Shown here: positions 1 through 11,289 of the stretch, piece by piece
How the letters are laid out: each line of letters begins with the position of its first letter
How positions within the stretch are numbered: position 1 is the stretch's first letter
From: Lamellibrachia columna
Taxonomy: Eukaryota > Annelida > Polychaeta > Sabellida > Siboglinidae
Length of the DNA: 64,000 nucleotides
Reading direction: 5' to 3'
Assembly: GCA_963662155.1 (NCBI GenBank)
Contig: OY759262.1
Span: forward strand, 65,272,763-65,336,762
Translations under genes and position numbers: made by a program
Notes under the pieces: generated by a model
What the model saw: only the letters and a program-made list of their open reading frames with translations
What the model was told of the DNA's origin: nothing
The model's database searches: none

Positions 1-264
1 CCCCTTAAGTAACAATAAAATATATTTCCTCCCGGACAATCGTTTGAAAATGTAATGCAACCTGCAGCACATGGACCATGTATATATATATTGTAAAGAT
101 CATTGACTGTAATATATTACTCAGGAAACCACACAATACTATTCAGAATGCTTCCACAATTAATATAATGGCGTTCAGATATTTGATATAAGAGTTGATA
201 AGGTGCGCTCGAATTGCACTGCCCCACTGCATCACTGTTGTAATCGTCTGCAAAATGCGAAGCT

Positions 265-322
265 ATACACGCACGCATGCACGCACGCACGCACGCAAGC
301 AAGCAAGCACGAATGCACGCAT

Positions 323-385
<63 letters not shown>

Positions 386-411
386 TGCACGCACGCACGC
401 ATGCACACAAA
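265..411. repeat. (ACGC)n microsatellite with ATGC/AAGC interruptions
   Basis: A run of ACGC units with scattered ATGC and AAGC variants. Every frame is open and gives Arg-Thr-His-Ala type peptides, which is the expected artefact of a 4-bp repeat and not a gene. Confidence 0.95.
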
Positions 412-461
412 TAAAGTAATGCAAATAATAATAAGGCACTCCTTTTTCCGTGTATTTTTGT

Positions 462-546
462 AGCACCCGTTTGTGTTTTTGTAGCACCCGTTTGTGTTTT
501 TGTAGCACCCGTTTGTGTTTTTGTAGCACCCGTTTGTGTTTTTAGA
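462..546. repeat. 21-bp minisatellite, 4 copies
   Basis: Four near-identical head-to-tail copies of a unit containing TAGCACCCGTTTGTG followed by a T run. No other function is visible. Confidence 0.9.
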
Positions 547-2655
547 TTATTTATGTGAATGCATAACCTGTTTTTTTTCAGTCAGGTCAGTTTTGCTTAC
601 GGATCAAGCTTTGCCACTGACAACAACTAGTACTGGCATTTACCATTATGACCATGATCTGTGACGTAGGATTATGCTGTGTTCCCGATTTTATTGTAAG
701 TAAATTCGCCGTTTAAGATATTTTTGTTCACAGTTTCTGTAGCCAATGCGTCAACACTTTTATGGACATAGTGCATTAGACTTGTTAACGTTCTAGCACG
801 CTACTTACTTTATTCGTTATATAATAACTCACATAAATACCGTATAACAATTCACTATGTTAAAAACGTTCAGTGTCTTTAGAAATTTATGTGGTTTGTC
901 AACCTAATACCCCGGTTGAGTGATGATTCATAAACCACCAGGTGGCCACTCCAGCCATTCACTGAAGTACGTCTAGACATTTAATAACTCTATTCCAAGT
1001 GTGACAACATTAATTGATCGGTTCCGGTTTACTGTTCATCAAATACAATGGCATTCAATGTATAAACACCGTTTATAGATCATATGCAAATATTCCAGAA
1101 ATCGTGATATGTGATAATAAACAGTTGTATTAGTAGTTTGGAATGAATTAAGAAATAATGCTATTGGTTACTCTTCAATAAAAGCTAATTATATTAGTGA
1201 CAAAGAAGCCCCAAGCGATTGGACATTTCGCTCGGCAATGTCCGTACGGAGTCGGCGTGTGATGTCAGTGGGGCCAAACGAACATCAACAAACATTGTCA
1301 TTCCATAGCAACGCAGAACATCTGCGTACGTTAAAAGCTTATATGTTGCTGTGGGGCAAACAAACAATGAATTTGGGTGTGACATCAGTTTCATTATTTG
1401 AAACACTATTAAAACACTGCAACATATATAGATTTTAAATAATAACTAGGCATTTTGTGCACTGTGCTACGACAACATCGCAAAGCCAAAGGGAAAGACA
1501 ATGCAAAGGCGAGACAGCTCTACTCAAACGTTAGATCAACACAATTGTTAAAAATTGCATATGTAAAAATATTTCTGCAGTAAAATCATACAGTGTCCAC
1601 GTATTTCCCCATGTGTTCCAATATTCCTAATCAAACCACCGAGTGCATCGCAAAGACAAAGACACGTATAGGCCGCTGTTCCAACTTCCAAGTCTAGGCT
1701 AGGGCTAGGCTAGACTTGTTCGACGACTGTGTCTACCAGCTTGTACAAACTAAATATGGAATTTAAAAAAACAGTTTGATAAATAAACACGCATGGTACT
1801 ACCGAAACAACACTATAGTAAATGCATTTACATTTATGTTATTTTTGAGGTTTTTGATACCGGGCATTTGTTTACTGCGTCGTGAATCCGTTTTTGTGAC
1901 GGCTGAATACTTCCCAGAGAAGTTGAGATGGCCTTGGAATGAACAGGTCTGCCAGGGGGTGAAGTGTAAAGCGCTTTGAGCGGTCCTACGAACTGGATAC
2001 CGCGCTATATAAGAACTTACCTTTACCTTTTTTACCTTTGTTGACCAGTACATGTACGGAATGATTTGAACCGATAAGTTTATGTCAGTTGCACCGCCAG
2101 AATCACAGTCGCCCGACATTTTGCGTGATCTAAATCTTGCTAAACGCTAAGTGCCTATGTGAACCGGCGTAGGCGGAGTTGGTTTGTTTGGCCAAAATGA
2201 TGTCACGCGACATCTACCGGCAAAAATCAACAAACTGGTTTCGGAAAGTGCTTTCGGTAATTTAGGTATATCATCATACAATGTATAAACGCTTGCAGGC
2301 ACAGATACTCGTGACATTTTGATCGCTATTCCCTACGTCCCCATTTCCTAAACCAACCAGCAAATAAAACAATATATCCAACAAAGAGATCCATTGAATT
2401 GACCACCCGGTACAGTATAATGCAAAAGGTGGTCCAATATAGACGACCGTTCGTCTATATTGGACCGGTATGCCATAATCCAAATTTCTAATTTTCTCCC
2501 AAATGCCTGGTCGAATAGTTGCCATATTGTACCTATTGGTGCCTATCACTGACAAGTTTCAAATTAAATAGTGGAAAGCGCAACATTGATAGTTTCCTTT
2601 GATATATCGGGCCATGTTCATAAGTGGTCCAATATACCCGACCTTCCCCTATCTA
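547..2655. other. Non-coding, no gene recognised
   Basis: AT-rich sequence with only short open frames that resemble nothing I know and lack a convincing splice framework. Two items stand out. A ~100-bp block at about 978-1078 recurs at 3127-3225. The stretch at about 1965-2025 contains AGCGCTTTGAGCGG and GCGCTATATAAGAAC, which resembles the 3' tail shared by many CR1/L2/RTE-type retrotransposon copies. Confidence 0.6.
978..1078 (+). repeat. Dispersed ~100-bp repeat, copy 1
   Basis: Shares long identical stretches (for example AACATTAATTGA and GCATTCAATGTATAAACA) with 3127-3225 in the same orientation. Identity looks about 85 percent by eye. Family unknown. Confidence 0.8.
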
Positions 2656-2658
2656 CCT

Positions 2659-2720
2659 ACCTTCATACATACATACATACATACATACATACATACAAAC
2701 ATACATACATACATACATAC
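2659..2720. repeat. (ACAT)n microsatellite
   Basis: CATA/ACAT tetranucleotide run with one ACAA interruption. Confidence 0.95.
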
Positions 2721-2777
2721 AGAGGCAATGCAAAGTAATATCGATTGCCTTGGCCTATTTAGTCTTCATAAACTAAT

Positions 2778-3020
2778 TCTCACCTGGTCTTCATTAGGCA
2801 AAGGCACCTCTTCAACAAGTTCCGGCTGTTGCTGAAAGTTGAGTTGTATACTCGGTGCGGTGGCTTTGGTTGTGGCCATTGCTCCACTCGTATTGTAATG
2901 GCCGCGTCTCTTGTGTTTGGGCACTGCTGCTTCGACTGAAACAGAATCGTTGTCTGCACGCTTTATATCAGTAAGCAGTGCAGATTGACATTGAGCAACA
3001 AAAGGTCGATTCAAGACCGA
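2778..3020 (-). CDS. Possible orphan coding exon, product unknown
   Basis: On the minus strand an open frame of about 80 residues rich in Gln, Glu and Pro ends at CCAG followed by GTGAGA, a strong 5' splice site. An internal TTCTGTTTCAG could be the 3' splice site, which would give an exon of about 160 bp. The peptide includes QQQPELVEEVPLPNEDQ. I do not recognise a family, and no adjoining exon was found. The same sequence appears in decayed form at about 3690-3830, where stop codons break it, so this may be part of a repeat instead of a live gene. Confidence 0.3.
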
Positions 3021-3126
3021 CGTAGTTTTGTTTTCCTGGAAATGTATGACTGTTTTCTGGAAAACAGAATAGTGTGTCTTCCGATTATTAGATTACAGCG
3101 GGTGTCTTTATGATACGATATACATA

Positions 3127-3225
3127 GACATTTAATAATATTCTAAGTACGGCAACATTAATTGACCGGTTCCGGTTTATTGTTCATTAAATACCATAGC
3201 ATTCAATGTATAAACATGGTTTAGC
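3127..3225 (+). repeat. Dispersed ~100-bp repeat, copy 2
   Basis: Direct-orientation partner of the block at 978-1078, also lying next to AT-rich sequence. Confidence 0.8.
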
Positions 3226-3436
3226 GGTAGAATTAAAACAATAGTAATTACACAGAATTGGGCAAATGAATACCACATCTATTCCGAGTCTATAGTTTAT
3301 TGCTGCACCGTTTATATATGTCACGTCTCGTACATGTGTTCTGCCTAACATTAGAACTCGTGCTTATATTTAGCTTACTCGTTATCCTCGTTTGTAAACC
3401 ATGCTAGACCCCCTTTCAACTTTTTATTAAATTCGA

Positions 3437-3682
<246 letters not shown>

Positions 3683-3689
3683 TTCTCTT

Positions 3690-3830
3690 CATAAGCTATT
3701 TCTCACCTGGTCTCACCTAGGCAAAAGCACCTATTCAACAAGTTCCGGCTTTGGCTGAAAGCCGGGTTGTATATGCCGTGCAAGTTGACATTGAGCAAAA
3801 AAGATCGATTCAAGATCAACGTAGTATTGG
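3690..3830 (-). pseudogene. Decayed second copy of the possible exon at 2778-3020
   Basis: The minus strand matches the start and end of the 2778-3020 frame (FAQCQ, PELVE and the CCAG/GTGAGA splice-like end) but lacks the middle ~110 bp and has stop codons where the first copy reads EEV and NED. It is therefore a deleted duplicate. Confidence 0.5.
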
Positions 3831-5160
3831 TTGAGACATTTTCTACCTGACGAATGCAGGAAAGAAACAGAGTTTCCCGGAAACTTCCACTTAGTTAGCA
3901 AAATTGCGTAATGTTGTGAATCGACAAAATAGTTTGTACAAATGTACAAACTGCTGATATATCGTACAGAAAACTAATGAACTTTGACAAGAAATATGGA
4001 CGCGCTACTGAACGTTGTATTATCACCGACGACACAATAAACTGTGACCTTGACGTACACGTGCGTGCGACTTGTCTCATAGCGGCCACGGGATTGTATG
4101 TTTGTGCAGTCCCCTGTACAGTAGCAGCGCAGTTTCTAAACACATGATTAATGCATCATAATATAACGCATATACGTTGACATTTCTGCACTATGCATGT
4201 AAGCTATAGTATTATGATTAGCAATGCATAACTGTTTAAGCAATCTAAATGTATATGAGTTTTTATTATCGAAATAAACATCTTATTCTGGTAATAACTG
4301 TTCAATATTCAAAACATTAACCTAGTGTGTTGCTCTCGTTTCACCCGCCTTTCACCTCACAAGATTGTCCCGAGGCTGACATTTACATGTTAAGAAAATA
4401 ACGGGCATCTGGCGAAACGACGAACGTGGAAATTACACTTTTTAGGTTTTAGTTTACTATACATCAACGTTACTATTAATTACTTGCCAACGTTTCCGTT
4501 AGAGAATATGCGTTTGAGCTGGGTTTTGTGCCATTCGTTCACAAAAAATATAATGTTCTCCTTGTAGCAAGTTGCTGTTCTTGGCTTAGTTGTTTTAATG
4601 TTTGCATTTCGTATAATGTTAATATCAAACTTAAACATGTTAGACATTGCTAAAATGTCTGTCCTTTCAAATCCACTCAATTATTCAAATTCAATGCACT
4701 TGTATAATGTGTACTACAATGTTTAATGTTCACAGTTGTTCTACGTGGGACTTGTACAAGCGTGTGTTGGCGATCAGTAACTACTGTAGTTTGTGATATA
4801 ATGTTAATGAAAGCTCACTGACCTAGAAATGTTTTTGAAAACAGCGCATTTCTTCATATAAATCCACCATGCTGAACTGTCAGTGAAGCCCAAGCATATC
4901 AATACAAGAGGAAGCAGTCGTAAACACATCTGAAGGCATCTGGATGATGCGAAATTAATACAAAGTTTGCTCACTTCATTTCAACTGTTATAAGTATGTT
5001 CGAGTACAATCTCGCTTCATAAAACAATAAAAAAGCTTGAACTCATACATTACCTAGTTTCTTTGATTTTTTCCCCACGCAAATGCGTTTTATTTTTTTA
5101 CCCTCGTGAAACTACTTAGCAACCTTTCCCGTGAAATTATCCATATCTTATTTCATATTT
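3831..5160. other. Non-coding, no gene recognised
   Basis: AT-rich, with stop codons frequent in all frames. I saw no repeats, splice framework or RNA genes in it. Confidence 0.6.
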
Positions 5161-5180
5161 CAAGGATAGGGAACCCCCCT

Positions 5181-5291
5181 CCCCAAGGATAACTTGGGGG
5201 GGTCGACAGCTTTCAGCTGTCTTCGTCACTGACTACTGCTATATGGCGACGCGATAGTGACAGGACCACACCACTGGTGTGGTCCTGTCAC
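5181..5291. other. Cluster of three hairpins including a perfect 35-bp palindrome
   Basis: Three inverted repeats lie in 111 bp. CCCCAAG (5181-5187) pairs with CTTGGGG (5193-5199). GACAGCT (5205-5211) pairs with AGCTGTC (5215-5221). A palindrome at 5257-5291 has two 17-bp arms (starting GTGACAGGACC) around a single central C and is perfect by base-by-base pairing. Nothing identifies a transposon end, though a foldback or MITE relic is possible. Confidence 0.85.
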
Positions 5292-5772
5292 GCTAAATTT
5301 GGTGCGGAGCCAGAATCGGTCAGGGGACCAGTTTTAGCATCCAGCGTTGGCTGCCAAAAGTAGTTAATTGACTTCAAATTAAAAAAAGGACTTTTTAATG
5401 CATGATAAATGAAACAGCAAGTACAAAACATAAATGTCACGTGATGTGTGCGCTTTTGCTGCCACAGGTTAATGTTGTCGCTCGACTACTGACATTATTT
5501 TCAGTTTGAAGTCATATTAGGTTTATATCTATCTGGTTTGTGAAGGTGTGTAGACCTGTCAAAACGCCACAGCCACAACCTGGACGTTTACGTTTGTCTG
5601 GATTTTAGTGATTTATGAGACAGTGCCATCGATAGTATTGCGCTGTATTCAGCGAGTCACGACCGTTGTCATGGCAATAGCATAAACAGGTCTTCAACCG
5701 CGTCAACTGTGCCAGCATATTGCGAAACCACTTACGCGTGTAGGGAAGGCCGTTTATGACACTATAAATCAA

Positions 5773-7934
5773 TTGGATATTTGCCTAGCAATGCCGACCC
5801 GCAGAGGGGCCGCTGGTGGTTGCAGACGTTTCAACAATACAATTCCAGTGAGGGTGATCACAGCCAGAAATTACATTATCCGACCCAGTGCACGTATTAT
5901 TGTCAATAAGAACAATCTCATATGTTTACCCAGCCGTATCAGTGCACCCCTTGCACGAGGTGAAAATGTGGACATACAATGTATTAATGTGCGTTCCGTG
6001 AAGAATAAGGCAACATCTGTTGCTGACCTCGTAAGTTCGCAAGTTATTGACATAATTTTTTAGCTTTGACGCAAACATGACTCGGCAGCGTCGTGGACAA
6101 CTATGTAATAGGGCAGCTGGTTCCAGACGGCTACAGGTTTCACGAACGGCTCAGAAGCGCGGTGGTGGAGTGTCTATCATTTACAAGTCCGGCTTGAAAG
6201 TGGAAAAATTTTCAACTCGCAATAAATTTACGCATTTTGAGCATGCTGATCACTATGTTACGGCACGTGGCGTTACGTTCAGATTGGGAGTAGTATAGTA
6301 TACATCTAGGAGAAATGGTTTCATTAACTCTGTTTTCCTTGACCACTGGTCAGCTTACTTGGACGCTGTGATGTTGGACCCGCATTACATCGCTATTACC
6401 GACGATTTGAATTTCCATCTTGACATTGTACCAGAGCCTGACGCCCGGCATTTTCTGATACGCTCGCTGACCGTGGCATGACTCAACTAGTTACATATGC
6501 CACACACAATAAAGGTCATCTCCTGGATGTAGTCGAATTGCCATTTGTGTCGAAACTGGTTGAAAAAGTGGTTGCAAAACATATTAGCACATACGTTGAT
6601 GAAAATGCTTTTCTCGACCCTTTTCAATCTGCGTACCGTTGCGGCTCGTGCACATTTGAAACAATCTATCATGAGTTGGTGATGATTCGATTTGAGCACT
6701 CATTTGGCATCACCGACAAGGCGCATGCGTGGCTGCAATCGTACATCAGCGAACGGTATCAGAAAGTGGCAGTGGGAAGCGCCAACATCCTGAGAAAACC
6801 AAGCTCTACAGAGCTCCAGTTCCAAAGTGTTAGGCAAATCTTAATCCAAATTCAATTCCGAATCGTCAACAGTGATTGTGGTGCGCTGAATAGCTAAGGA
6901 GGATAGGCCAGGTCAAATAGGTAGGATTTTAGATGACGCCGAAATGCTGATATATCTTCACCTGACTTAACACTGACAGGCAATGAGTATTAATGTGTGA
7001 CGCAATATTGATGTGTTGCGTCCAACAAGGGTCTGCGTTGAGCCCTACACTATAATGCATGTACGGAGATATTGTCGCTAGACACGGTATGCGGTGTCAT
7101 TGTTATGCTGATGACACTCAAATCGACCTCACAGTTGAACGAGATGAATCCATTGTGGCGGCACCGACGAAGGTGGAATTGTGTACAGCGGAAGTGGCTG
7201 CGTGGTTGACCAAAAAACAATTAAAACTTAACAGAGCAAATCTGAGGCGATCGTCTTCTTCAAAGTGAAGCAACGTGACAGTCTGCCTGTCGACGTATAC
7301 ATTACAATAACTGGTCATCGAATTCAAAATTTATCATGTGTGCGCAGTTTGGGTGTGCTATTTCATAGCAACCTGAAAATGGAACACTAGATTGCAAACA
7401 CAGTGAAAAGTTGCTACTATCAGTTTAGAAATATTGGGCAAATTCGGCCACATTTGACTGAAGAATCATGCAAGACACTTGTTCACGCACTAGTCACATC
7501 ACGTTTAGATTATGGAAATGCATTTCTTAATGGTCTCCCACAGACGGTGCTGCAGCGTTTACAAAAGTACAGAACTATGCGGCTCTCCTTATTACCCGTA
7601 CAAGGAAATACGAACACATTACACCCGTGTTGCAGCGTTTACACTGGCTGCCCGTACATTTGCGACTGATTTACAAAGCGCTTCGTTTACTCATTGTGCT
7701 ATAAATGGTCTGGCGCCGAACTACCTAACTGAATTAATTAGCTACCGCCCCATTAACAGAACTCTACGATCTGCTTCGCTGCCAGTGCTTTTGTTCGTAC
7801 CGGCTTCGCTGACTGTCACACATGGTGATCGCCGTTTCGCTGTTTGCTCAGCCGTTCTATGGAACAATTTAACACCTTCTCTCAGGACAGCGAAATCACT
7901 ACAAGTGCTTAAAACACACATGCACACACTTTGA
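5773..7934 (+). mobile_element. CR1-like non-LTR retrotransposon, multiply frameshifted
   Basis: A degenerate endonuclease/reverse transcriptase polyprotein. From 5' to 3' I can read the start of an AP-type endonuclease (INVRSVKNKA near 6000), an endonuclease core with DLNFHLD near 6400, and its end near 6530. The RT finger/palm begins about 6540, with motif B (VQQGSALSP) at 7020-7046 and the catalytic YADDTQ at 7104-7121. The C-terminal region (LTEESCKTLVHALVTSRLDYGNA, split here into shorter motifs such as TSRLDYGNA, plus LAPNYLTELI and RFAVCSAVLWNN) runs to a TGA at 7932-7934. The parts lie in at least four changes of frame with internal stops. A stretch between the endonuclease and RT is missing, so the copy is dead. 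The family call rests on the C-terminal signature common to CR1-clade elements. Confidence 0.88.
6782..7018. other. ~237-bp insertion inside the CR1-like RT
   Basis: The RT reading runs into this block after QKVAVGS and resumes with motif B at 7020, where family members are normally separated by only a few codons. The block itself has no coding resemblance. It may be a small non-autonomous insertion or rearranged sequence; I could not identify clear termini or a target duplication. Confidence 0.45.
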
Positions 7935-8317
7935 GCGATGACTCAACGTAAATGTTGTTTCGTTTTCCTGAAAATTGTTACGTTGATACATTTCTGAGAA
8001 ACAACGGGGCCATTTTTTATAATTCGGAAGAGCGTCGCGTCCAATGTGGTCTGTCGACCTTTTAAAGGAGAACATTTCAAATTACAGCGGCTTTCTTCGT
8101 ATTTACAGCCCCCCAACAAGACCTACCTGTTATGTGTATGTGTGGTTCTCAACTACAGCTTCGTATGAGGAAGAGTGATTGTACTTCAGAAATATATTAA
8201 TGCAGCAATGAACAAAGTTACACAGATTGTACACAAACAGCGCGGTGACTTAATGCTGTGAATTGACTGTTTGGTTGCAGACGAATGAATCAGATATTTA
8301 TGTGTGAATAGAAAATA
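7935..8317. other. 3' flank of the CR1-like copy, no gene
   Basis: Follows the stop of the CR1-like frame and probably includes its 3' untranslated region. No coding, repeat or RNA signal was recognised. Confidence 0.5.
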
Positions 8318-8351
8318 TGTGTGTGTATGTGTGTGTGCGTGCGTGCGTGCA

Positions 8352-8382
<31 letters not shown>

Positions 8383-8384
8383 AT
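8318..8384. repeat. (GTGT/GCGT)n microsatellite
   Basis: TGTG then GCGTGCGT units, with one ATGC interruption. Confidence 0.93.
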
Positions 8385-8689
8385 ATATATTCAGAGACGG
8401 ATGTAGGCTGGTTGGCAAGGACGACACATGTGTCGTTCTACTTACAGAAGGGTTAATATTTACCGTTTGCTAATTCTTCAGTCTATACGTTGACACTGGT
8501 TCCGATGTATGCCTATATACGTTGTCCTTTACCGTAATATTTGCCACGGACACAGACACATTCAACTTAGATTTTAAAAATGGTAAATAACTAGGGTATT
8601 AAACATTAATGAATAAAGCAACCAGTGCAGACACTGTTGTGCTGCAGTAATGTTTTGTTCATCCCGTCGCTTTAGTCACAGAACGACTC

Positions 8690-9298
8690 TGGCCGCCGAG
8701 CACTGGACCATCTCCCGACGGTGCACCAGACGGTCAGTGATGCCGTACAGGATCGCGTTGCCTTAATCAAGACGCGACGTCCCGAGCGAGTGCACTAGAC
8801 TCTTGCAAGCACCAGTTGTTAGGCTCGCGGGTATATTGGCGATGCGGAACAAGTTATAATAAGCGCCACGACAGGCGTTCAACACTTGAGCCAACGTGTC
8901 TAAACCGTTGGCCAGAACAACACCGATGTCGCGAACAGTCAACTTCAGTGGTGAACCCGCAAACACCAATATTCAATACCTCACCAGGCGAACGTAGACT
9001 GGAAGAAAGAAAAACGATGGCTTCCGTTTTCGCTTCGTTCAGTAGACGTCGATTGTCGGTCAGCCAGTCTTAAGTCTCGCACACATTCATCGACATGTAG
9101 TAGCGCGACTGTGTCTCAGGTATCAAGTAGTTATACTCCAAACAGCCCAATCTTGAGCTAACGCAGGAGTTTGGACCAACGGCTTTTAGTGTCTCTTCCG
9201 AAAGACACGGGTGTGGTTAGATGGCGGACACTCAGCGTAGAGTTGGGTGTCATCCGCGTATATGTGGTAGTGGATATGGTGTTGTTTGAAAATGTGTG
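8690..9298 (-). mobile_element. CR1-like RT, downstream part (motif C to C-terminus)
   Basis: On the minus strand this reads HYHIYADDTQLY (YADD at 9249-9260), then WLTDNRRLLNEAKTEAIVF, then VRDIGVVL, then SLVHSLGTSRLD and the tail ITDRLVHRREMVQCSAARV, with several frameshifts and stops. These are the palm, thumb and C-terminal blocks of a CR1-clade RT. The upstream part of the same gene is at 21603-21750. The 12.3-kb element at 9299-21596 separates them. Confidence 0.88.
9293..9298. repeat. Target-site duplication, left copy (TGTGTG)
   Basis: Identical to 21597-21602. Joining the RT halves with a single copy keeps the frame: FAH from the upstream part continues as IFKQHHIHYHIYADD. Confidence 0.8.
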
Positions 9299-10220
9299 AG
9301 TAGGATGTCTTTTTGAAACATAAAAAAATGGCAAGATTTGGGGCTCATTCTGATTGGTTGAAATTTGAAATGGAGCGTTCTGATTGGTCGTGCGCTTATT
9401 GCCGCTAGGGGCGCCACCGTATAATCCCCTATTATCGCTCAAATGGCAAAATTTGGGGCACTTTCTGATTGATCGAGAGCAGTTTCACCACCAGGGGGCA
9501 CCACGGGGGGGGTAATTGTGTCGACGGATCTGATTGGTCGAGAACTATCACGTGACCTATGACGTCACAGCTCATTTGCATAAATTAGCATAAATTACAC
9601 CGTTTTGTAGTGAAACCGTCACCAGGGGGCGCAACGTGTCATCCCCTATTATCGCCCCCGAGACATTGTTTTGCGGTAATATTGTCGCCAGGGGCGCTAC
9701 GTGTCAAACGTGTCGACGGTTCTGATGGGTCGAGAGCCGTCACGTGACCTATGACGTCACAGCTCTTCGTTTGCATGTCACGTGACCTATGAGCCTATAT
9801 TTGCATAAATTAGCATATATTGCACCCTTTTGTGGTGAAACTGTCACCAGGGGGCGCTACGGGTCAATTGTGTCGACGGTTTGTGACCTAGTTTCGTCTG
9901 TTCTGATTGGTCGAGAGCCTTTTGTGGTGAAACCGTCACAACGAGGCGCTACCGGTCAAATGTTTCGACGGTTTGTGACCTAGTTTCGACTGTTTTGATT
10001 GGTCGAGAGCCGTCACGTGACCTATGACGTCACAGCTCATTTACATAATTTTGCATAAATTACACCGTTTTGTAGTGAAACCGTCACCAGGGGGCGCCAC
10101 GAGGTAATCCCCTATTATCGCCCCTGAGGCACTGTTTTGCGGTAATGGTGTCGCCAGAGGGCGCTACGGATCAAGTGTGTCGACGGTTCTGATTCGTCGA
10201 GAGCCGTCACAAGTGTGAAT
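9299..10220 (+). repeat. Left outer arm: repeated CTCF-like/E-box/CRE/octamer cassette
   Basis: About five imperfect repeats. Each combines GATTGGTCGAGAG (reverse CCAAT), TCACGTGA (9548, 9740, 9778, 10013), TGACGTCA (9560, 9752, 10025), ATTTGCAT (9574) and a CTCF-core-like CACCAGGGGGCGC (9488, 9619, 9844, 10084; shorter CGCCAGAGGGCGCT at 10152 and a variant at 9686). Mirrored at about 20790-21596. The motif matches are direct reading; function as binding sites is untested. Confidence 0.8.
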
Positions 10221-10227
10221 ACAATTG

Positions 10228-10410
10228 CCAGTTGGGGTTGGGGTTAGTAACCCTAATTCTATCGTCTGTAGTGAACCCTAATACGAACCCTGTAGGGTTA
10301 GTAACCCTAATGAAAGGTCAAAGGTCACCGACCTTTTGTACTTATTCAACTGCCAGTTGGGGTTAGGGTTAGTAACCCTAATTCGATCGTCTGTAGTGAA
10401 CCCTAATACG
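10228..10410 (+). repeat. Telomere-like TTAGGG/CCCTAA palindromic segment
   Basis: Contains several GGGTTAGTAACCCTAA blocks, each a small palindrome of telomere-type repeats, plus AACCCTAATACGAACCCT. Mirrored at about 20588-20770. It looks like an interstitial telomere-like motif built into the element, not a true telomere. Confidence 0.8.
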
Positions 10411-10414
10411 CGAC

Positions 10415-11062
10415 GTATGTCGTTTCGCGCGGACACCTACGTATCGTCTATAATGATACTAGTCTACAAGAACACCGCGAGTCTAAAGGTCAAAAGGTCA
10501 AGGTCAACAAAACAAACACCGCCGCTTTCTGGAACGTTCGAACGAAGTCACGCCTTTTCACTCAGCTAGCAGACTGAAACCTAGCGGACGAAAATTCGTG
10601 CATCCAGCGGGAAAAACGTAGCCGTGCATGTAAGCTATAAGACGCATATCGCATCGTTGCATTATATCGAGAACGTTTCGACGTATATCGTTTCGCGTCG
10701 ACACCTACGTATCGTCTATAATGATACTAGTCTGCAAGAACACCGCGAGGTCAAAAGGTCAAAAGGTCAAGGTCAACAAAACAAACACCGCCTCTTTCTG
10801 GAACGTTCGAACGAAGTCACGTCTTTTCACCCAGCTAGCAGACTGAAATATAGCGGACGAAAGTTCGTGCATCCAGTGGGAAAAACGTAGCCGTGCATGT
10901 AAGCTATAAGACGCATATCGCATCGTTGTATTATATCGAGAACTTTTCGACGTATGTCGTTTCGCGAAGGTCAAGGTCACCGCCGCTTTCTGGAACGTTC
11001 GAACGAAGTCATGGAATTTTCCATAAACATCGCTAGGTCTAAAGGTCAAAAGGTCAAGGTCA
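10415..11062 (+). repeat. Three ~240-bp modules with heat-shock-element and AGGTCA clusters
   Basis: Each module contains TTCTGGAACGTTC, which fits the three-pentamer heat shock element TTCnnGAAnnTTC (10527, 10796, 10988). Each also has clustered AGGTCA half-sites (10487, 10495, 10501; 10748, 10756, 10764, 10770; 10967, 10973; 11043, 11051, 11057). A perfect DR1 pair lies just upstream at 10315-10327. Modules also share ACGTATCGTCTATAATG and CTAGCAGACTGAAA. Mirrored at about 19935-20580. Confidence 0.8.
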
Positions 11063-11166
11063 AACCAGTTTTCCCGCGAAATGTGTCCAGCTGCATGTCC
11101 TTATTTGGTATTGTTCTGCATGCCGTACACGTGATGTTCACGTGCTACGCGCGTGCTGTACGTCAG

Positions 11167-11214
11167 AACCGGTTCAAACCGGTTCAAACCGGTTCAAACT
11201 GGTTCAAACCGGTT
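11167..11214 (+). promoter_or_regulatory. Five 10-bp-phased Grainyhead/CP2-like sites (left arm)
   Basis: AACCGGTT at 11167, 11177, 11187 and 11207, and AACTGGTT at 11197, one exactly every 10 bp. AACCGGTT is the published Grainyhead-family consensus. The exact helical phasing is seen directly. Binding is inference. Confidence 0.6.
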
Positions 11215-11289
11215 CAATCCGGGAAAAACCCAGGAAACAAGTGCACCGTGAGCAGTGGCGACTGACTTGTGCGTTCCCGTTCCCACGCA

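Noticed and set aside
10336..10569. Identical small frames at 10336-10569 (+) and 20430-20663 (-)
   Set aside because: Identity comes from the palindromic element; the sequence is made of telomere-like, HSE-like and AGGTCA repeats, not codons.
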